In this document: piece after piece, positions 12,101-26,319 of the stretch
How the letters are laid out: each line of letters begins with the position of its first letter
Numbering within the stretch: the stretch's first letter is position 1
From: Trichuris trichiura
Taxonomy: Eukaryota; Nematoda; Enoplea; Trichinellida; Trichuridae
DNA length: 64,000 nucleotides
Assembly: GCA_037903355.1 (NCBI GenBank)
Contig: JBAJFE010000041.1
Span: 62,001-126,000 of the forward strand
Reading direction: 5' to 3'
The notes under the pieces: generated by a model
Database searches by the model: none
Told to the model about the DNA's origin: nothing
The model's input: the letters and a program-made list of their open reading frames with translations, nothing else
Translations under genes and position numbers: made by a program

Positions 12101-13835
12101 TGCTTTTGCGAGCAGGGCTTAGGCGTCTGCTTCCTTATTCTCAAGTCGCTTTTGTAGGGTAGATGGGAACCTTGAACTCGCATTCTTCCGGGCCCCTGGC
12201 AAATCCGGCTGACAGAACTTTCCAAGAATGCCTGTTTAATGGAATTGCCTTGTAATGCCAGCGTATAGCTTCTACGATAGGTTCCCTAGAATTACGAAGG
12301 GCTTTATGTCATGTAAAGCAGTAGTACTTGTGGAAAACAAATTCATAAAAACGCCTGTTGGCGTTTTAGAAAGCATGCGGCGTCCAAGCGGGGAAGTTAC
12401 TGCACGTAAAGTGCATTTCTAATGAGGCTATTCTGTGCAATTGGATTCAACCAGAAGAGGCACCTATCTCGTCAGTAAGCAGAGTCCTAAACTTCTTCAA
12501 ACTCTTAAGTAGGGGGTAATAAGCATTTTAGTTTTAAATCAAAAAAATTATATGTACATTTGATGGTTTTGAATTGGTTTTTGCACATGTCTATTTCTGC
12601 TTTGAGATACTGTATGGTTTGTGCTCCTAATTCTAAATGGAAAATGGCAGTGCGCGCATTTTTCGAGCAAATGACTTTAGGAAAACTGATCATGCTCAGA
12701 ATAGCAATATTGATGCTTTTGTTTACTCAGCCTTTTGCAGCAGTTAAGCTATCTCGGAATAGGCTATTAATATTTCTCTGTTCGCAATCGCTGGCGTAGT
12801 CCTGTTGCTTTGAGTTACAGAAATATTATTTGTATTTCACTTAAAAAGGCAAGCTGGGGCGGTGAAAGATTTCTGAATAGCTTTTCTTGCACGGAAGGTG
12901 CTCGACTGTGAAACCCTAACAATTTACTCGTATTTGTCCCCTTTGATGCTTTGTACGTTCGCTTAGTCAGCCAGTTTTAATATGCTTCAAATTTCTTGCT
13001 AAAAATACGCGTAGCATAGAGTTGTTTGAACGGTGTTCAAAACAGGTAACATATGGGCGGTATTTATCTTTTTCGCGCAGCTACAAGGTTGACATTGAAC
13101 CTGCCCACACAAGCTGCATATACATCACTCGCGCAGCATCTGATCATGTAGTTTACAATGACCAGCTTAATGGGTCTGTTCCATCTGTTCCAGCTTGGGC
13201 AAATTATTTTATCCTCTTTGAGTAGGCCTTCTACAAATGGCCTGACAATAGCTGTCTATGTATGTATACTTCAGCAACGCAAGTAGTACAGCCTCGTTAG
13301 GTCAGAAGGGTTGTGCATACGCAGTTTTTGGCCTCACAATGTGCACTTCCTTTTGCGGCGCATATATTTTGCCAACGTCAAGACGAAAGGAAAGCGAAGG
13401 CTTTGGAAGTCGAAATCTCTAGGTTTGAAAAAAGAGCAGCTGTAAACCGCATCCCGCAAGAACAGGTTTTTCAATTCCTGTGGGCTGCTACTGCCATTTT
13501 TAAACGAGCCGCCTATGTGTGAGGATTTCACCTAGACAGCTAGTATTCACAAACCTACTTTGTCCAGAGGTTAAGACTAAGTTTTTGAAGGTTGATTCTA
13601 CGTCTGATGTACAGCTATCTCGACTTGTGAATTCCACCTTAGGGAAAGAGTATGCATTAGAATATTAATAGCTGAAATGCCAACTATCCGGTGCGATAGT
13701 TCAGCCTATGTTTTTCACACTTCATTTATCCAAACTTGGTATAGGCATTTCATACTTAAGTTGAGTTATCAACATTAGTAGCACAGGTTATGGTCATATT
13801 TGCTTAATCATGCTGTGATAAATTAAATTTTATCT
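9137..13835. other. Intergenic; no gene I can support
   Basis: Several minus-strand ORFs of 90-100 codons (9471-9770, 9788-10060, 10909-11199) and a plus-strand pair near 13022-13522 show no recognisable domain and no convincing splice structure. The 10909-11199 minus frame is the most protein-like (several Cys and Trp, mixed composition) but remains unassigned. Confidence 0.4.
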
Positions 13836-14141
13836 GTGAATATTTTTTCTCTTGATATGTTGCATATCGCATTCTACTGATGTCATTAAATTTTAATGTT
13901 TTATGTTTAACGGAAAATGTAATAGCTTTTACTGTTGGCAGAATCAGTCGCTGCCCATTTAGCATAGGATGTCATTTTGATTATTGCCTGCTTGGTTGTG
14001 TGAATATTTTTTCTCTTGATATGTTGCATATTTCTACTGATGTCATTAAATTTTAATGTTTTACGGAAAATGCTGTTGGCAGAATCAGTCGCTGCCCATT
14101 TAGCATAGGATGTCATTTTGATTATTGCCTGCTTGGTTGTG
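13836..14141. repeat. Tandem duplication of about 150 bp (two copies)
   Basis: Copy 1 at 13836-13997 and copy 2 at 13998-14141 both begin GTGAATATTTTTTCTCTTG and end GCCTGCTTGGTTGTG. Copy 2 lacks three short internal segments of copy 1 (after TTGCATAT, after GTTTTA and after GGAAAATG). Head-to-tail and non-coding as far as I can see. Confidence 0.9.
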
Positions 14142-17100
14142 GGTCTTTATAGGTACATGCTGAGCTATTCAGTATTTCTTTACTAAAAGGATGACTTTTT
14201 AAGTCATCATGACTCGATATACGTCTGCTTTTCAGTGAGCACGCTGCCGCGTTTTCCAGTTTGAGAATGTTGCTTTTATTTGTAACAATTCCGAAGCCGG
14301 TTGAATCCTCATGTAAGCGAAGTGGATTCTTGATTAACCGATGTCCGCTATGTATGAACGAAATTGTTGCCAGGTGGGCACTGAGTTGCATTATAGCACA
14401 ATTACTCTTCGCAACAGATACCTCTGGGCGAGCACTTTCTCTGTATTGGCTTGCACTGTATGTTTTCACAATTTAAAATTCAACAGAGATGAAGAAGTCA
14501 TAAGTTGACATAATTAAGTGCCTTATTTGGTCAAGAACGTTCTTTCCATGAGCAGATTGACCACTGCAAGTTTTGCAAGCCTTTGAAATCCTCCGACTGA
14601 TAATGCAACTACGAAAAAGGCTGCGCACAACGTTCCACAGTAAAAAAGAAGTGTTTGGATAACAGATGAGCCTTCTTTCATTGGTAAGGTGTTGCTGAAT
14701 ATTTTCAGTGCACATATTGCCTAAAGTATTTATTTTTCCATGAGACAGGACAGCCTAAGCATGAGTAGTTTCATTGTCTACTTGTATTTCCCAGTTCTTG
14801 AACATAAAGGGAAGAGCGCTCGTGCAGTAACCTCTGAACTACTCGTTAGCCTCTGAATTGGCACTGAATACTTCATTCAGTAATGGTAAAAAAGGCTGAA
14901 GACTTTTCTGATAAAAAAGGAATATTCTATTCCGTTCCTGTGCAAAATTTGTCAACTGTTTTTTTGTCTATCATACTGGAATAATTATTTTCCTCTGCGC
15001 GCTTGCCCCCTGTTACTTAATGGTCAGAATTCTATTATTAAACTAGAAGCTTATGAAATTTCTTAAAGCTTTCAAAAATGTTAAAAAAACGCACTAGCAT
15101 ATTGCCGCTGACAATATGGCCCAGACGTGCGGCTCCTTAATGTCTTGGTTCGCGCATGAAATGAATAGTTAGACAGGTAGACAAGATATTCTTTTAGAAT
15201 TTAAAGGAATCAAGCAGCAGCTCCAGGAATATCGTGGAAAATTTTAGACGTTAACGAAATATTTGGAGTTTTAAAAAATGAGACTCAGCCACCAATGACT
15301 TAATGCTTTTCGCTACATTGTCACCTTAGAATATTTTCCTTTGCTATTAAGGTGCCACTGCTTAAAGTTTCCCACTGCACAATGGATACGGTTCGAGAAT
15401 TAAAAGTAGACTTCAGAGCTCTGTAATGATTCTAAGGAAGTACTCTTTATCATTTTTTCAAGCGCAACCTAACGTGTTAATAGATTTTTGTTAAGAAAAG
15501 TTTTCCATGGTTCCTTTTTCTGAGCATTGAAGATAATCTTCCTACCGCGTACTGTTCAGAACATCTAAGAAAAGATTTTCTCTTCCAATGCCTATTGTTT
15601 GGATTAATATATTTCAGGTTCTGAAAACATAAATCCCATGGTGTAAGCCCATTTAAAAAGAGCTTTTAGTCGTACCCTACATACGCTTATGATGGCAAAG
15701 CGTGGAGATATGTTGTTCATTTCCATTACTAGAACAAGCAGAATATCATCAGGGGTAGTAGTGTTACAAAGGGTGTGAAAGACGTTGTCTGCTATTGTTA
15801 TAGTAATGCCAGAGCTGGTCAGATTGGCAGAAGTTTGCACGGCCTCACCAGCGTGACTGCAGGTCATCAGATTTCAGATTTTCCTACTCTCAGCAGTTGT
15901 GGCAGAAGTGCTTATGTCACAATTTGATCCTCAGATTCTGTAGCTGCTGTCAGGGCCACCGAACAGGCCATTTGGCATAGGCTGTCATTTATGAGTGGCA
16001 TCTCTGATGGCAGGCCAACCCCTTCGTACCTGTTTTCCGGTTAAGCAGTCATCAGGGCGTATCATCACGACGGTGTTGTCAGACGGTGGTCGGCATACCC
16101 ACGCCGACTCCGTCCGCTCAAACCCTTCCTTTCGTCAATCAACCGGATGAAGGTGGTGGAAATGGCGGGCGGAGCGGCTGCTAATTTCCTCCGCCTTCTC
16201 CGGTTGCTTCCACTAGCTACATGCATACTGTAATCATTCCTGCGATCTTCCGTCGCATTTAGCATTTGTTTAGGCGATTTCCAAAAGCGGTACAGCTTAA
16301 ATGGAAAAAAAAGGATTTCTTCGCCCACTAGTCCGTGCTGGAAAGGCATTCAGTTTCTCTTTTTCTCTGCGCGGCTAAAATGTATGCGTCAATGCGGTTC
16401 TCAGATTACGCGCGCTCTTCCGTAGCTTCGCTGCGACGGATTGGAACCAAAACGGAATTCATCGGCTTCCGTTCAAATAAAATGAGTCAGTAGAAACATG
16501 TTAATAGCCACTTCTATAACGTTTTATTAAAATTAAAAATGTGATTTTCAGTATACATCTCTGTAGCTCATCATTAGTTCACATTCATTCGAGTATACTT
16601 ACCATCAAGCAAAAAGATTAATGCAATGCGTTGCATTTTTGCCACGCTGTTTCGAGTACTGATTCAGCCAGCATTAAAGCATACTGTTTATTGTAAGCAT
16701 TTAAGTGGTGGCTGTTTCAAATAGCATAGCACAACCTTTGGCATGCATTATGAATACGCATAGTCAGCTACTGTTGAAGACTTAGTCTTTTGCAAAATTT
16801 TATTCATTGTGGCGGTCATGCATTTAATAGTTCACATTTCTCTGTTGTTAAAGTAAACTGCCTACATGTGATATCCCATCGCGCTTCCGTGGGAGGTTGT
16901 TCAGTGCGAAGCATTTGACTTTTGGACGTAGCTTTCGGAAGATTGTTACAATCGATTTTGCATCATTTTACGGTTGCTCTTTCGCGGGTAGAATCATTAA
17001 AGGACCAACTAAAAGGCTACATTCACCTTTCGTGAAAACGCTGATCTCATCAACGCTAATTGATCACAGGTATCAAAGGCGGCTGCAATCGATGTCAATG

Positions 17101-19412
17101 CCGCCTTGCCACAATGTTTATATTTGCTTAAGCAAGCATTGTTTGTTCGTGCATTTGCATCAGGAGAGTCGTGAGAGCGACATTCAGCTGCCCATTGATC
17201 TACAGTAGTCTGAAGTTAAACAATAGCGCCTCTGTTGCACAGGCGAACCATTAGGCTTACGAAATTGTTTATAATGTCTTCTCCAGACCGACGTATCCTT
17301 CTTGTCGAGAGCTTCAGCATTGGCTAAACAACTTTTGAATATTTATTTCCTACGCAGTTCATTGGAAAAAGTATAGAGATCAGCAAGTGGCAAAAGCTTT
17401 GCACGTAATTTTTTGGACGCTGTAGAGGGCGGCGTTAACATGGGCGCCATGCTGACATGTACAAAGGCCATTTGAAAAATGAATATAGGCTACTTATCCC
17501 GCTGAGGGTCAGATGCACAGGCGTGTTGCTGCTAATGGGGTAAAGGCACAATCCAAGCTGAACCACCAAGCGGACAGATGTATGGCCATAGCAAATTGGA
17601 GATATGCCTTGCCCGCAACCAGCCATTACCATTCAGTGACCAGTGAGATAATTAGTCAGGAGCGAAAATTGCACAATGAGTCTTTTTGTTCTTTTTTCCT
17701 TAGCGGCTATTGACGCGGCGCTTAGGTCCCCTGCTTGTTCATCATGAGGCGCACGATCGCGCCCATCGCTCAGAGGTCAGGTAAGCTCACCAGCTGAGTT
17801 TTTTGTATTTGACAGCGGCTATGAGGACCGTAGGTCGACCGGTTGGATAAATAATTGCTGACCGCTTCGTCTAAGCGACCAGTTAGTGGTCCGCCTTTAA
17901 GTGGCCATTATGACCTATGGTTCCATGGTCTCAAACCCTTGACTAAGCGATGTCTCATGCTTGATCACTCTTGTTCATTTTGTGAAGTCTTTCATTCAAA
18001 ACGTCTACCACTTATAGTCTGCTTTGGTATGCACTTGTTCAATATGCTATACCTTCCTTTTGCAGTAGCTGTACTTGCAGTCTGACGTAAAACATCCTAA
18101 TTTTATTGCATCAAAACTGTCAGCTTCCTGAGCCGCTCTATTGGCATTAAAAAGTTAACTTTGTCAGCTTGACATGTCTATGCTGTAGGTTGTAATTTCC
18201 GTTGAACTGCTATTCACGAAAGCACACTTCAAAGTCAACAAAAAACATATTAGCGTAGTGACGGTCACATGGTTAACATGTTCATAGTTTTGTGAACATC
18301 ACGCTTTCTGGCCAATTAAACGTTCCGGTGATTGAAGGCTTATCTTGGTTGACATACTGCCAATTTGAGGCGCAACAAAGGCATCCGTCAGCGCAGCGAC
18401 TTCGCTGGAATGTCACGTGATTGTGTCTGCAAAAGTGCGTGCACCTGACCGTGCGGAATGCCATTTAGGCAAACCTCGCCGAAGAGATTTTTGCCCGCCG
18501 AATGCTCGTCATCTGGTAAAGACCAGTCTGCCGGTGGGACGTGCGCGATTGGTTGATTCATTGGCTGGTCGTCTCATGTTCCCACTGCCAATCGAAAGCT
18601 AACGCTGATCACGAGCACGCGGCATACGATAGGCTGTCCGCCTCCTCTTGGATAACAGTGCTATCCTCTACGGGCATCCTATTCTACATAAAGTTCAGCC
18701 GCAAGCTCGTCGCTGTAGCTTTTGTGCGCCATTCTCCAGTTTCACACACAACCTATTGTTGCTAGCAAGTGTGACTTCACACTTCATCGTTTTACCTATG
18801 CGAAGTATCCGTTGTCATTTGCAGACAAGGCTTAGTACAAAAGATGATCCTTCATAGGTGAAACTATGAGCCTACTGATGCCCTTTGATTCTACGGCTAA
18901 CGTGTTATTCTCCAACGACTGCTTTGAATTGTCGCAGGTAATTTTGCACGGTAAAATGCATCAGCACTTCAGCGCACCCTAGAAGCTTTCCTACTATCAA
19001 TTTCTGAGATGTATGCCACCACAGGAGCTGCTTTCGCCTCTTAATAACCCCAGAAAGAATACTATATGTAAGTAGGAGATTCTGTATAGCATCATTGAGC
19101 AGAAGTAGTATCCTCTGCGCAGCGTTTGCAGTAACAAGCATACTATCGACAGCTTTGAGTGACAGGCTCAACTGTCCCTTGGTTAACCTGCTTGCGTTAG
19201 GTATGACAGCTGCGCCTTCCCAGCAGTTGCGAAATAAACCAATGATGACCCACCTCCATAACCGCTGCTGTTTACGTAACTGGTCTTTATGGTGACCATG
19301 ACACACGCTTTGGAGCTTGTCAAGCTTTCATGCTCTGAAGCCAATTAATTTCCCTCTATTTTCTATCAGCTCTGCCGCTTGTTGGCGCTGAATAACTGTT
19401 GGTCATTTTTAG
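14142..19412. other. Upstream region of EYA; first exon(s) not located
   Basis: No ORF here carries a recognisable domain. Because the first EYA exon I can place lacks a Met codon, at least one upstream exon should lie here, but I could not identify it. Longer ORFs (for example 18905-19306 minus, 16065-16349 minus) look like chance. Confidence 0.4.
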
Positions 19413-22400
19413 GTTTCCAAGCGTCTGAAGGTCGAGAACGCTTCACCGCTTGGTGAACCACAGCGTGGGTCAACGTTTGATTCCCTTAGTGGTATTATTG
19501 ATCCGCTGAAGCCAGAACGGTAAGTTTGCATTGTTGAAGTCCACTTCCGTCATTTTGTTGGATGGAAAAGTCTTCTCAGCGATCACTCATCATACTGGTT
19601 ATCTTTAGCATTTTGCACCAACCAAACTGAACAATATAACGCTTGAGCTAACTGCCTTGTAAAGTTTTCAGCTTCAGAACAGCAGCTGACAGTCTATTTT
19701 GCATTTTGATGCACTACTGTCCTTATGATGGTCAAATTATTTATAACTTGAGTTTCTCTCTAATACTTTTTATAGTCAGTTTTTCACTGGATTACCGTAG
19801 GAGATGCTGAGACTGCGATATGTGTAGATTGCTATCACAATTAGAATCATGATATTATTTTAATAACGAAAACATGTGTATTTTTTGTCAGTGTCTTGTA
19901 TCAAGCCTATATTGTACGAATTACCGGTTCCATTGGTTGCGATAGACAAATGTGCTCATCCACTACTCACCTAATGGAGACTGAGAGCTACCGGGGCATT
20001 TATCCTTTGTAGTATTCTGTCAGAGATAGCTTGGCTTGTTCATTCAGGAGGACTGAGGACGTATTTTCCATCTTCAGTCACGATTGATCCTGTATTACGT
20101 ATTCCCTCGGCTTTTCTAAGCAAATCCTATATGTTATACCTTTGTTAAGAATATTTTCTTCTAAAATATAATCGTGCTGGCATACTTACCAACAACAGAT
20201 TTCAATGTCACGTCCTCACTCACCAGGTTTGTTGTAGAGCAAAATGGTTACTTCGCTGACGCTTTCAAGAGCAAATTTTTTAGGCCTAATGATGTGTGAA
20301 TAATACATGCTTCTGTTTTTGTGAACCTGAAGCTAATCATGAATACTGCTTGCCCAGAAATCACAGTCTACCCTTCTTTCAGTGTCTGACTAGTCAGTGG
20401 TTGAAAATGTCAACTTTCTGGCAGAGCCAGCATAAAGAGTATAATGTAAAAATATTTGCTTTAATCAGAATAGACATAAGGTACTTGTAATAACAAATAG
20501 TTTATTTTCTATTAACTGTGTTACTGTAATATTAATTCAACAGAAATGCCATTGCGGCCTAAAGATGCTAGCACGAATGAGACTAAGTCAGAAGTGCTGG
20601 GTAGTTACCTGATTCTTCTGTACTGTCTAAAAAAAGGTGTAACAAAGATTGTAATACTTTCACCATACCTGTGCCTAGGTACCATGTTTTTACAGAGGAT
20701 TCCCAGCTGGTGCATCGGATATTAGTACAGAGGTGGTTGTTCAGTCGATAAATCAATCAGATCAATCTTCTTCGGCCTGTTCAAGCGGCAGCAGCATTAG
20801 CGCAAATGGCTCGTCCGCGTTCACCTCCGTCGGAAATAACCTTTGCAATGCCGGTGACAACTCCTCCACTAATACGGCCGGGGAAATGTGCCATCCAATT
20901 CTGACTGACAACGTGACTCAACGATATCAGCAAGCCACCACGTCGTCCTGCTCGCTTTACTTCTCAGCCGGTCAAAATTCTATGTCATTTCCTGCCGGGG
21001 ATTGCTCCCTTTACGCCTCGCTTAACCGGTGGCCACTTGAGCCCTGCGGTTCAGGTAACGTAAACATATTTTCCTTCGTAGAAAATCGTTTGATAACTGA
21101 TGGCAGTCGCAAGGTGGTTCAATTATTATGTCTTTTTTTGAAAATAGCAACAGTCTAAGCAACTAGAAAATCACTGTCTATTGTTTTTGATACAAATTCT
21201 GTTGGGGAATTTCCTCGTTTTTCATTTTGTCTTCGTACACCCTTTCATAATGAAGCGGAAAAATCACTCCGCCTAATACTGCATATGATCAAGCTGGCCT
21301 TTTTTGTTAACATTTAATTCCAATACTGAACATGTAGAACGTCCAGGAGTCTATCCAAAGTCAGCGTTGCCAGATCTGCGCATAAAACAATACTCAACCA
21401 TTTTTTCAGAGGTATCAGTTGGAAGAGGGACCGTTTGCAACGCAGGAAACTCATCGCTATCACCTTATTGCGCTGGGTAGGTAAAGGACGTTTACAGTTT
21501 GATTTTATGCGCTAAATTCTCTAGTGGGGCATACAATGGTCAGAATTCTCTGCCAAACTACAATTTCACGTCTAGTACTGGCGCTGCCTATAGCAGCCAA
21601 CAGTCCCAGTCAACGTATCCAGCAGTGCTGGCACCGGCATGTGGTATCAGCTTTATCTGCTTTCATGGCATATTTACTTATAGTTTTAATTTCTTATTAG
21701 GACGAAATATGAAATCCAATCCGTATCCGCTTAATGCCTACTTAAGTGCGACCGCCGGCGGCATTCCTCCAGCGAATACTTATTATGGTAAGCATTAAGC
21801 GAGGGCATAGAAATGCCAGTTTAAATAGCCGAAGTAAAATGTTCGGGTTGAGTGACAAACAGGGCAATGACTCTGGCTATGAAAGGATTATGTGATGGAT
21901 TGTAGGACCAGGATACGCTGCTTCACCTTTTGCCGCCAGCGGAATTGTAGCGACGCAAAATTTCACGATGACAAATCAAGCATTGGATTATTCTGGGTAC
22001 AGTGCAATGGGAAGTTATCCTCAAACATACCCTCAGTATTACACAAACCTTGCTACTTATCCTACTTACAACGGTCCCACCGGGTGTGGAAGCGGAGGGG
22101 TTTTCAACGCAACTACAGCGCCCAAGTACCAGCTTACCCGCGTTCCACCTTGTACGTCAGTGTCTAGTCAGAAGCCTGTTCCTGTCAGTAGTGATATGTA
22201 TCTTGGAGAAATGTCGCCAACCAACAAAGCTGGAAATGATTTCAAGAAAGGTAGGATGATAATTTGTTCGCATCTTGGTAGCCTTCACAACTGCTGCAGG
22301 TAAGGGAAAGCGAAGAAAGCCAGCCAACATCAGTCCTTCCCCGGAGGGAAACTACGAACGAATTTTCCTTTGGGATCTCGATGAAACATGCATACTCTTC

Positions 22401-24395
22401 CACTCACTGCTGACTGGAGCCTACGCTACCAAGTTTAACAAGGATGTCAGCACCTTAGTGTCCGCAGGACTTCGCATGGAGGAGCTTATATTTTACATAT
22501 CTGACACCCACTTCTTTTTCAATGAATTAGAAGACTGCGATCAAGCTCATATCGATGATATTGCTGCTGATGACGCCCAAGACTTTTCGTAAGTGAATCA
22601 AAATGTTTAAAACTTACTGACCTTTAAAATGGAAGTTTCCAAGTTCAGTCGCTTAAACATCCGAACGTGAATACCGTAGGCTAATCAACATCTTGAGATT
22701 GGATTTAGGAGTTACTAAGACATTTTTCCGTAACGGTTCGTTCATCTCTTGGAACGAGTTACTTTTTGTATGCTTCTGGCGAAACTTAACGAAAAAGTAG
22801 TTTTTGAAACTTTGCTTCATCAGAAAATTTGACTTTTTATTTTATCCATGCACACTTTGTACTGTGTACTCCCAAAGGAGAGAAAAATAACCGTAGCGCT
22901 GTTGCATAAGCATAAGCACGCACTGATGCAAACACGGATAGTTTCACTTACGCAGAGAAAGTTGTAACGCTTTTTTAGGGCATTTACGTTAACCGCTGAA
23001 GGAATGCCGGTCGCAGCGACACCAAGCAGTGCAACTACTTTTTGCTTGGTTCCTGGTGTTCGTGGTAGCATTGACTTTATGCGTAAAGTTGCCTTTCGAT
23101 ACAGGCGAATTCGAGATCTGTACAACCTGTACAAGGAAAACGTAGGAGGTAAGGCAGCATTGTTCCAAAATTTTTGTTTGACTTTTCTTCTCAAGCTGTA
23201 GTTCTTGCAAAGGTTTAACATTGCAGAGCTTTCCCCCGCTTGAGTTTATTTTTTACAGATATTCCTAGCCATTAGTAATTGCTGCATTGTATTATGGAGC
23301 AAAACTTATTAAGCTTCTTTGCAACGAAATTTCGTGGATTAATCCCAACTTTGCATACGTTTGATACATGAGAGCACTTACGATTTCTTATCAAAGGTCT
23401 TCTTGGATGCAGCAAGCAAAAGCAATGGCATCAGATTCGGTCCGACATTGAAGTCTACACGGACTCTTGGCACAACCTTGTGGTGAAGTGCTTGTCGCTA
23501 ATCTCCGCGAAGTGAGTATTAAGTATATTGCTAAATGTGTAAAAGCATTTAATTCTTTTCGATAGCAAACGTCGAAGCACCATAACATATTGGTCTTTCT
23601 GAATAATTATGCATTTTCAGGTCGAACTATGCGAACGTTCTGGTCACTACGTCACCGCTGATTCCGACGTATGCTAAACTGTTGTTGTATGGGATTAGCG
23701 CTTTGTTTCCCATTGAAAATATCTACTGCGCTGCAAAAATCGGTGAGTACTATAAACCTGAAGCAATAAAGTCAGCTCGTTCCATAACAGGCAAGGAAGC
23801 ATGCTTCGAACGCGTAATGCACAGATACGGCAGGAAATGTACGTACGTTGTCGTTGGAGACGGTCGAGAGGAAGAAGTAGCGGCTAAACAAGTGAGCCAA
23901 ACTGTCTTTGTCTAACGTTGAGCTAAGGAAATATGCTTTTTAAAAATTAGTCTATGAAGGTAACATAGTGAATTATTTTATTATTCGCTTATGAAGCAAA
24001 AGCTAGCTAACTATCCGTGCTGAACAGGACGCATGAGGGAAAGTATTCAGATGGTCAGAATATTAAATGGGCAATCCATTTCGACTTTCTTCCTTTTACA
24101 AAGCAAACGTAAATACAGATTCTTTATAATAATAATAATAATAATGATAGTTTTGTAATTGTCTAGCCTTTACGTACTCAGACGCATTATTTGAAATTAC
24201 CTTAGGCTTCACCATTTCATTTTCTCAAAGTGTAACTGCATATGCTGTTGGAATAGTGCTAGTCAATTTTCCATTGCTGCCAGCATGACTTTTTGCTGAC
24301 CGCCCGTTTTTCAGATGCAATTTCCTTTTTGGCGCATAACAAACCATTCTGACTTGCTGGCTCTGCATCACGCACTGGAACTGGGTCACCTTTGA
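19413..24395 (+). CDS. EYA: Eyes absent (EYA) transcription cofactor / HAD-family phosphatase, 5' exon(s) missing
   Basis: Twelve exons join with matching phases: 19413-19519, 20696-21054, 21410-21476, 21525-21643, 21701-21787, 21906-22250, 22300-22588, 22979-23148, 23397-23511, 23621-23742, 23791-23891 and 24315-24395. Together they give 653 aa. The N-terminal half is low-complexity and rich in Ser, Tyr, Pro and Gly, as in EYA transactivation regions. The EYA domain starts at about residue 365 with [20 protein letters not shown], carrying the DxDxT catalytic motif (Asp nucleophile). Further landmarks are [29 protein letters not shown], a TDSW motif, [20 protein letters not shown] and the C-terminus [22 protein letters not shown] proteins bind SIX homeodomain factors and dephosphorylate tyrosine. 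The start is unresolved because the first exon is open at its 5' end. Confidence 0.93.
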
Positions 24396-26319
24396 CAGCG
24401 CCATTTCTTGAGGTGCCAAACTGGGGTATATTATGAAGGCTTCGCATTTCGTGAGGTAACCTGACACTATTTTAGGCAGAAATATTGGAACAGCTAGAAA
24501 CACTGAAGTCAGAAAACTGTTGCAAGCGACAATGTTCAGTCGAGATGCTTTTGCAAGCTTCGTAGCACTTTCACCCTGCGTCACTTTGCCGCTGGCACCG
24601 CTCAGATATGATTACTGCGCCCCTTGAGGGGTCTAATTCCCTTGGACACTTTGGAGAGCAGTTCAGTAAGGTCAAATGACCTTGTCAATTAATCAACTCC
24701 CATTTTTGAAAATGTGGCTTAAGTAGAGCTATTAAAACAAAGTTGACAACTGCCCTTCCATTGGACCAGCAACATTGAAGAAGTGTACAGCAAAACAACT
24801 TAGTATTCTTTTCAAATACGCATTTTTTTGCAATGGTCTTCGCATACGCAAAACAACCTCTGCTTTGTACGACAGAAATGCGAAAGCGTTATTGCCTGAA
24901 AGTTGGAGACTGACAGATTTCTGAGGCGAACAGTGATTTTTCCACTTTGAAATGCTGTTGCACTTCGGAAGAAAGCAAAGAAAATTATGCCAACAGCTTT
25001 ACGAGCTGACATGCATTCTAAATTTTTGAAGCGTACTTAATTACAAAAGGAACGCATACTGATGTGCAGCAGCAAAGTTCGGGCGGGCTAACTATATCAG
25101 GTTCAAAATTTTTAAAATGCTCCTAACTTCGGGCAGCGGCATTAGTGCATATTAAACACTTCAGCATTGACAGTTAGCTCTCAATGACGAACAGGGAACC
25201 ACGGAAGCGATTAAAACATAAGCGGATGAATACATCAGCTTTCCATATTTTGATCATGAAAAAAGTTGAGTACAGTACGCAATATGGAGTCAAAAGACTG
25301 AAGCCATATCCGTTGTGGTGTCCGAAATCTGAACCTTCATAATGATTTATCTGAGCCTATAGAATACAATGTTGAAGATGCAGAATTCAGTTGCCCTATT
25401 GGACCTTGGCCTCTGGCTTAGCAAGAACAAAATGGGGATTTCAAAGCTGTTCAGCGACTGCATTTAATAGACAAGCCTCTCTGCGATTAGGAAGTGAATC
25501 TGGTGAAAGGCAGTCCTTTGTAACTCCACCTCGCCGAGAGCTTAACTAGAGCATCCTGAAAGCTCAGTTAAAAAAGCGTTAGTCATTTTTCTGCAGTTTT
25601 CCCAATAATCATTCATCCATCCGTTGGTAGAGCAGTTGCTATTATTTAAGTACAGAAACTCGCAACAACGAGCGGGAACAAGCCGTGAAGGTTTTGATCC
25701 ATGAAACACCTTCCCGCCAAATAAGACATCTATCCTTCAATGTTTGGTAAAAGTGTCAAATGGTTTGTCGGTTAACGCAAGCGAACGCACGATGACCTGA
25801 CTGCTTCGACAAGCCCTGATTGTCAGATCAAAGCAGGACACGGCAGCTCAGCTGCAATCCGCCGAGTTGCAAAGGCAAAATGTGGAGGTGAACAGTGCAG
25901 GTCATTGCGTCTACCTGCGCTGAGGTCAAACTTGTTTTCCTCATCCAGAAGGTACGAGCTGGTAGCTTCAATAGTGAGTATGTGGCCTGCTTGTCGTTGC
26001 TCTCGTTCCTGCACTCAATGCGGTCGCTATTGTTGCGCAACAACTGACCTCGACCTGATCGCAGTACCTATTTTGGGTTATTTTCCAGCTTCCCGTTACT
26101 ATTTATAGGTTGTTTTTCACGTTCTCCCCGGTCGCCCTTTGTGTGTTCATATGATGACCAATGGGCTACCAGATGCTGACGTGACCGTTGGCTTTTCATT
26201 GAATGTTCATTGCAGGTCTATGACTCAGGAGGGTCGACTGGCTGTATGTGACATCACAACTTGTAAAACTCCTTGGAGTGCGTCCGCGATGTATTGTGAA
26301 AAATGACAGTGAGACCTGA
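24396..26319. other. Intergenic between EYA and the nuclear receptor
   Basis: Only short ORFs antisense to EYA or without motifs. A short AAT run lies near 24127-24146 (EYA intron 11). The nuclear receptor promoter presumably lies here, but I see no defining element. Confidence 0.4.

Noticed and set aside
18905..19306. 133-codon minus-strand ORF
   Set aside because: No recognisable domain or splice continuation. It lies just upstream of the EYA exon at 19413 and looks like chance.
22820..23221. 133-codon minus-strand ORF
   Set aside because: Antisense to EYA exon 22979-23148 and its introns, with no family motif.
24225..24584. 119-codon minus-strand ORF
   Set aside because: Antisense to the final EYA exon (24315-24395).
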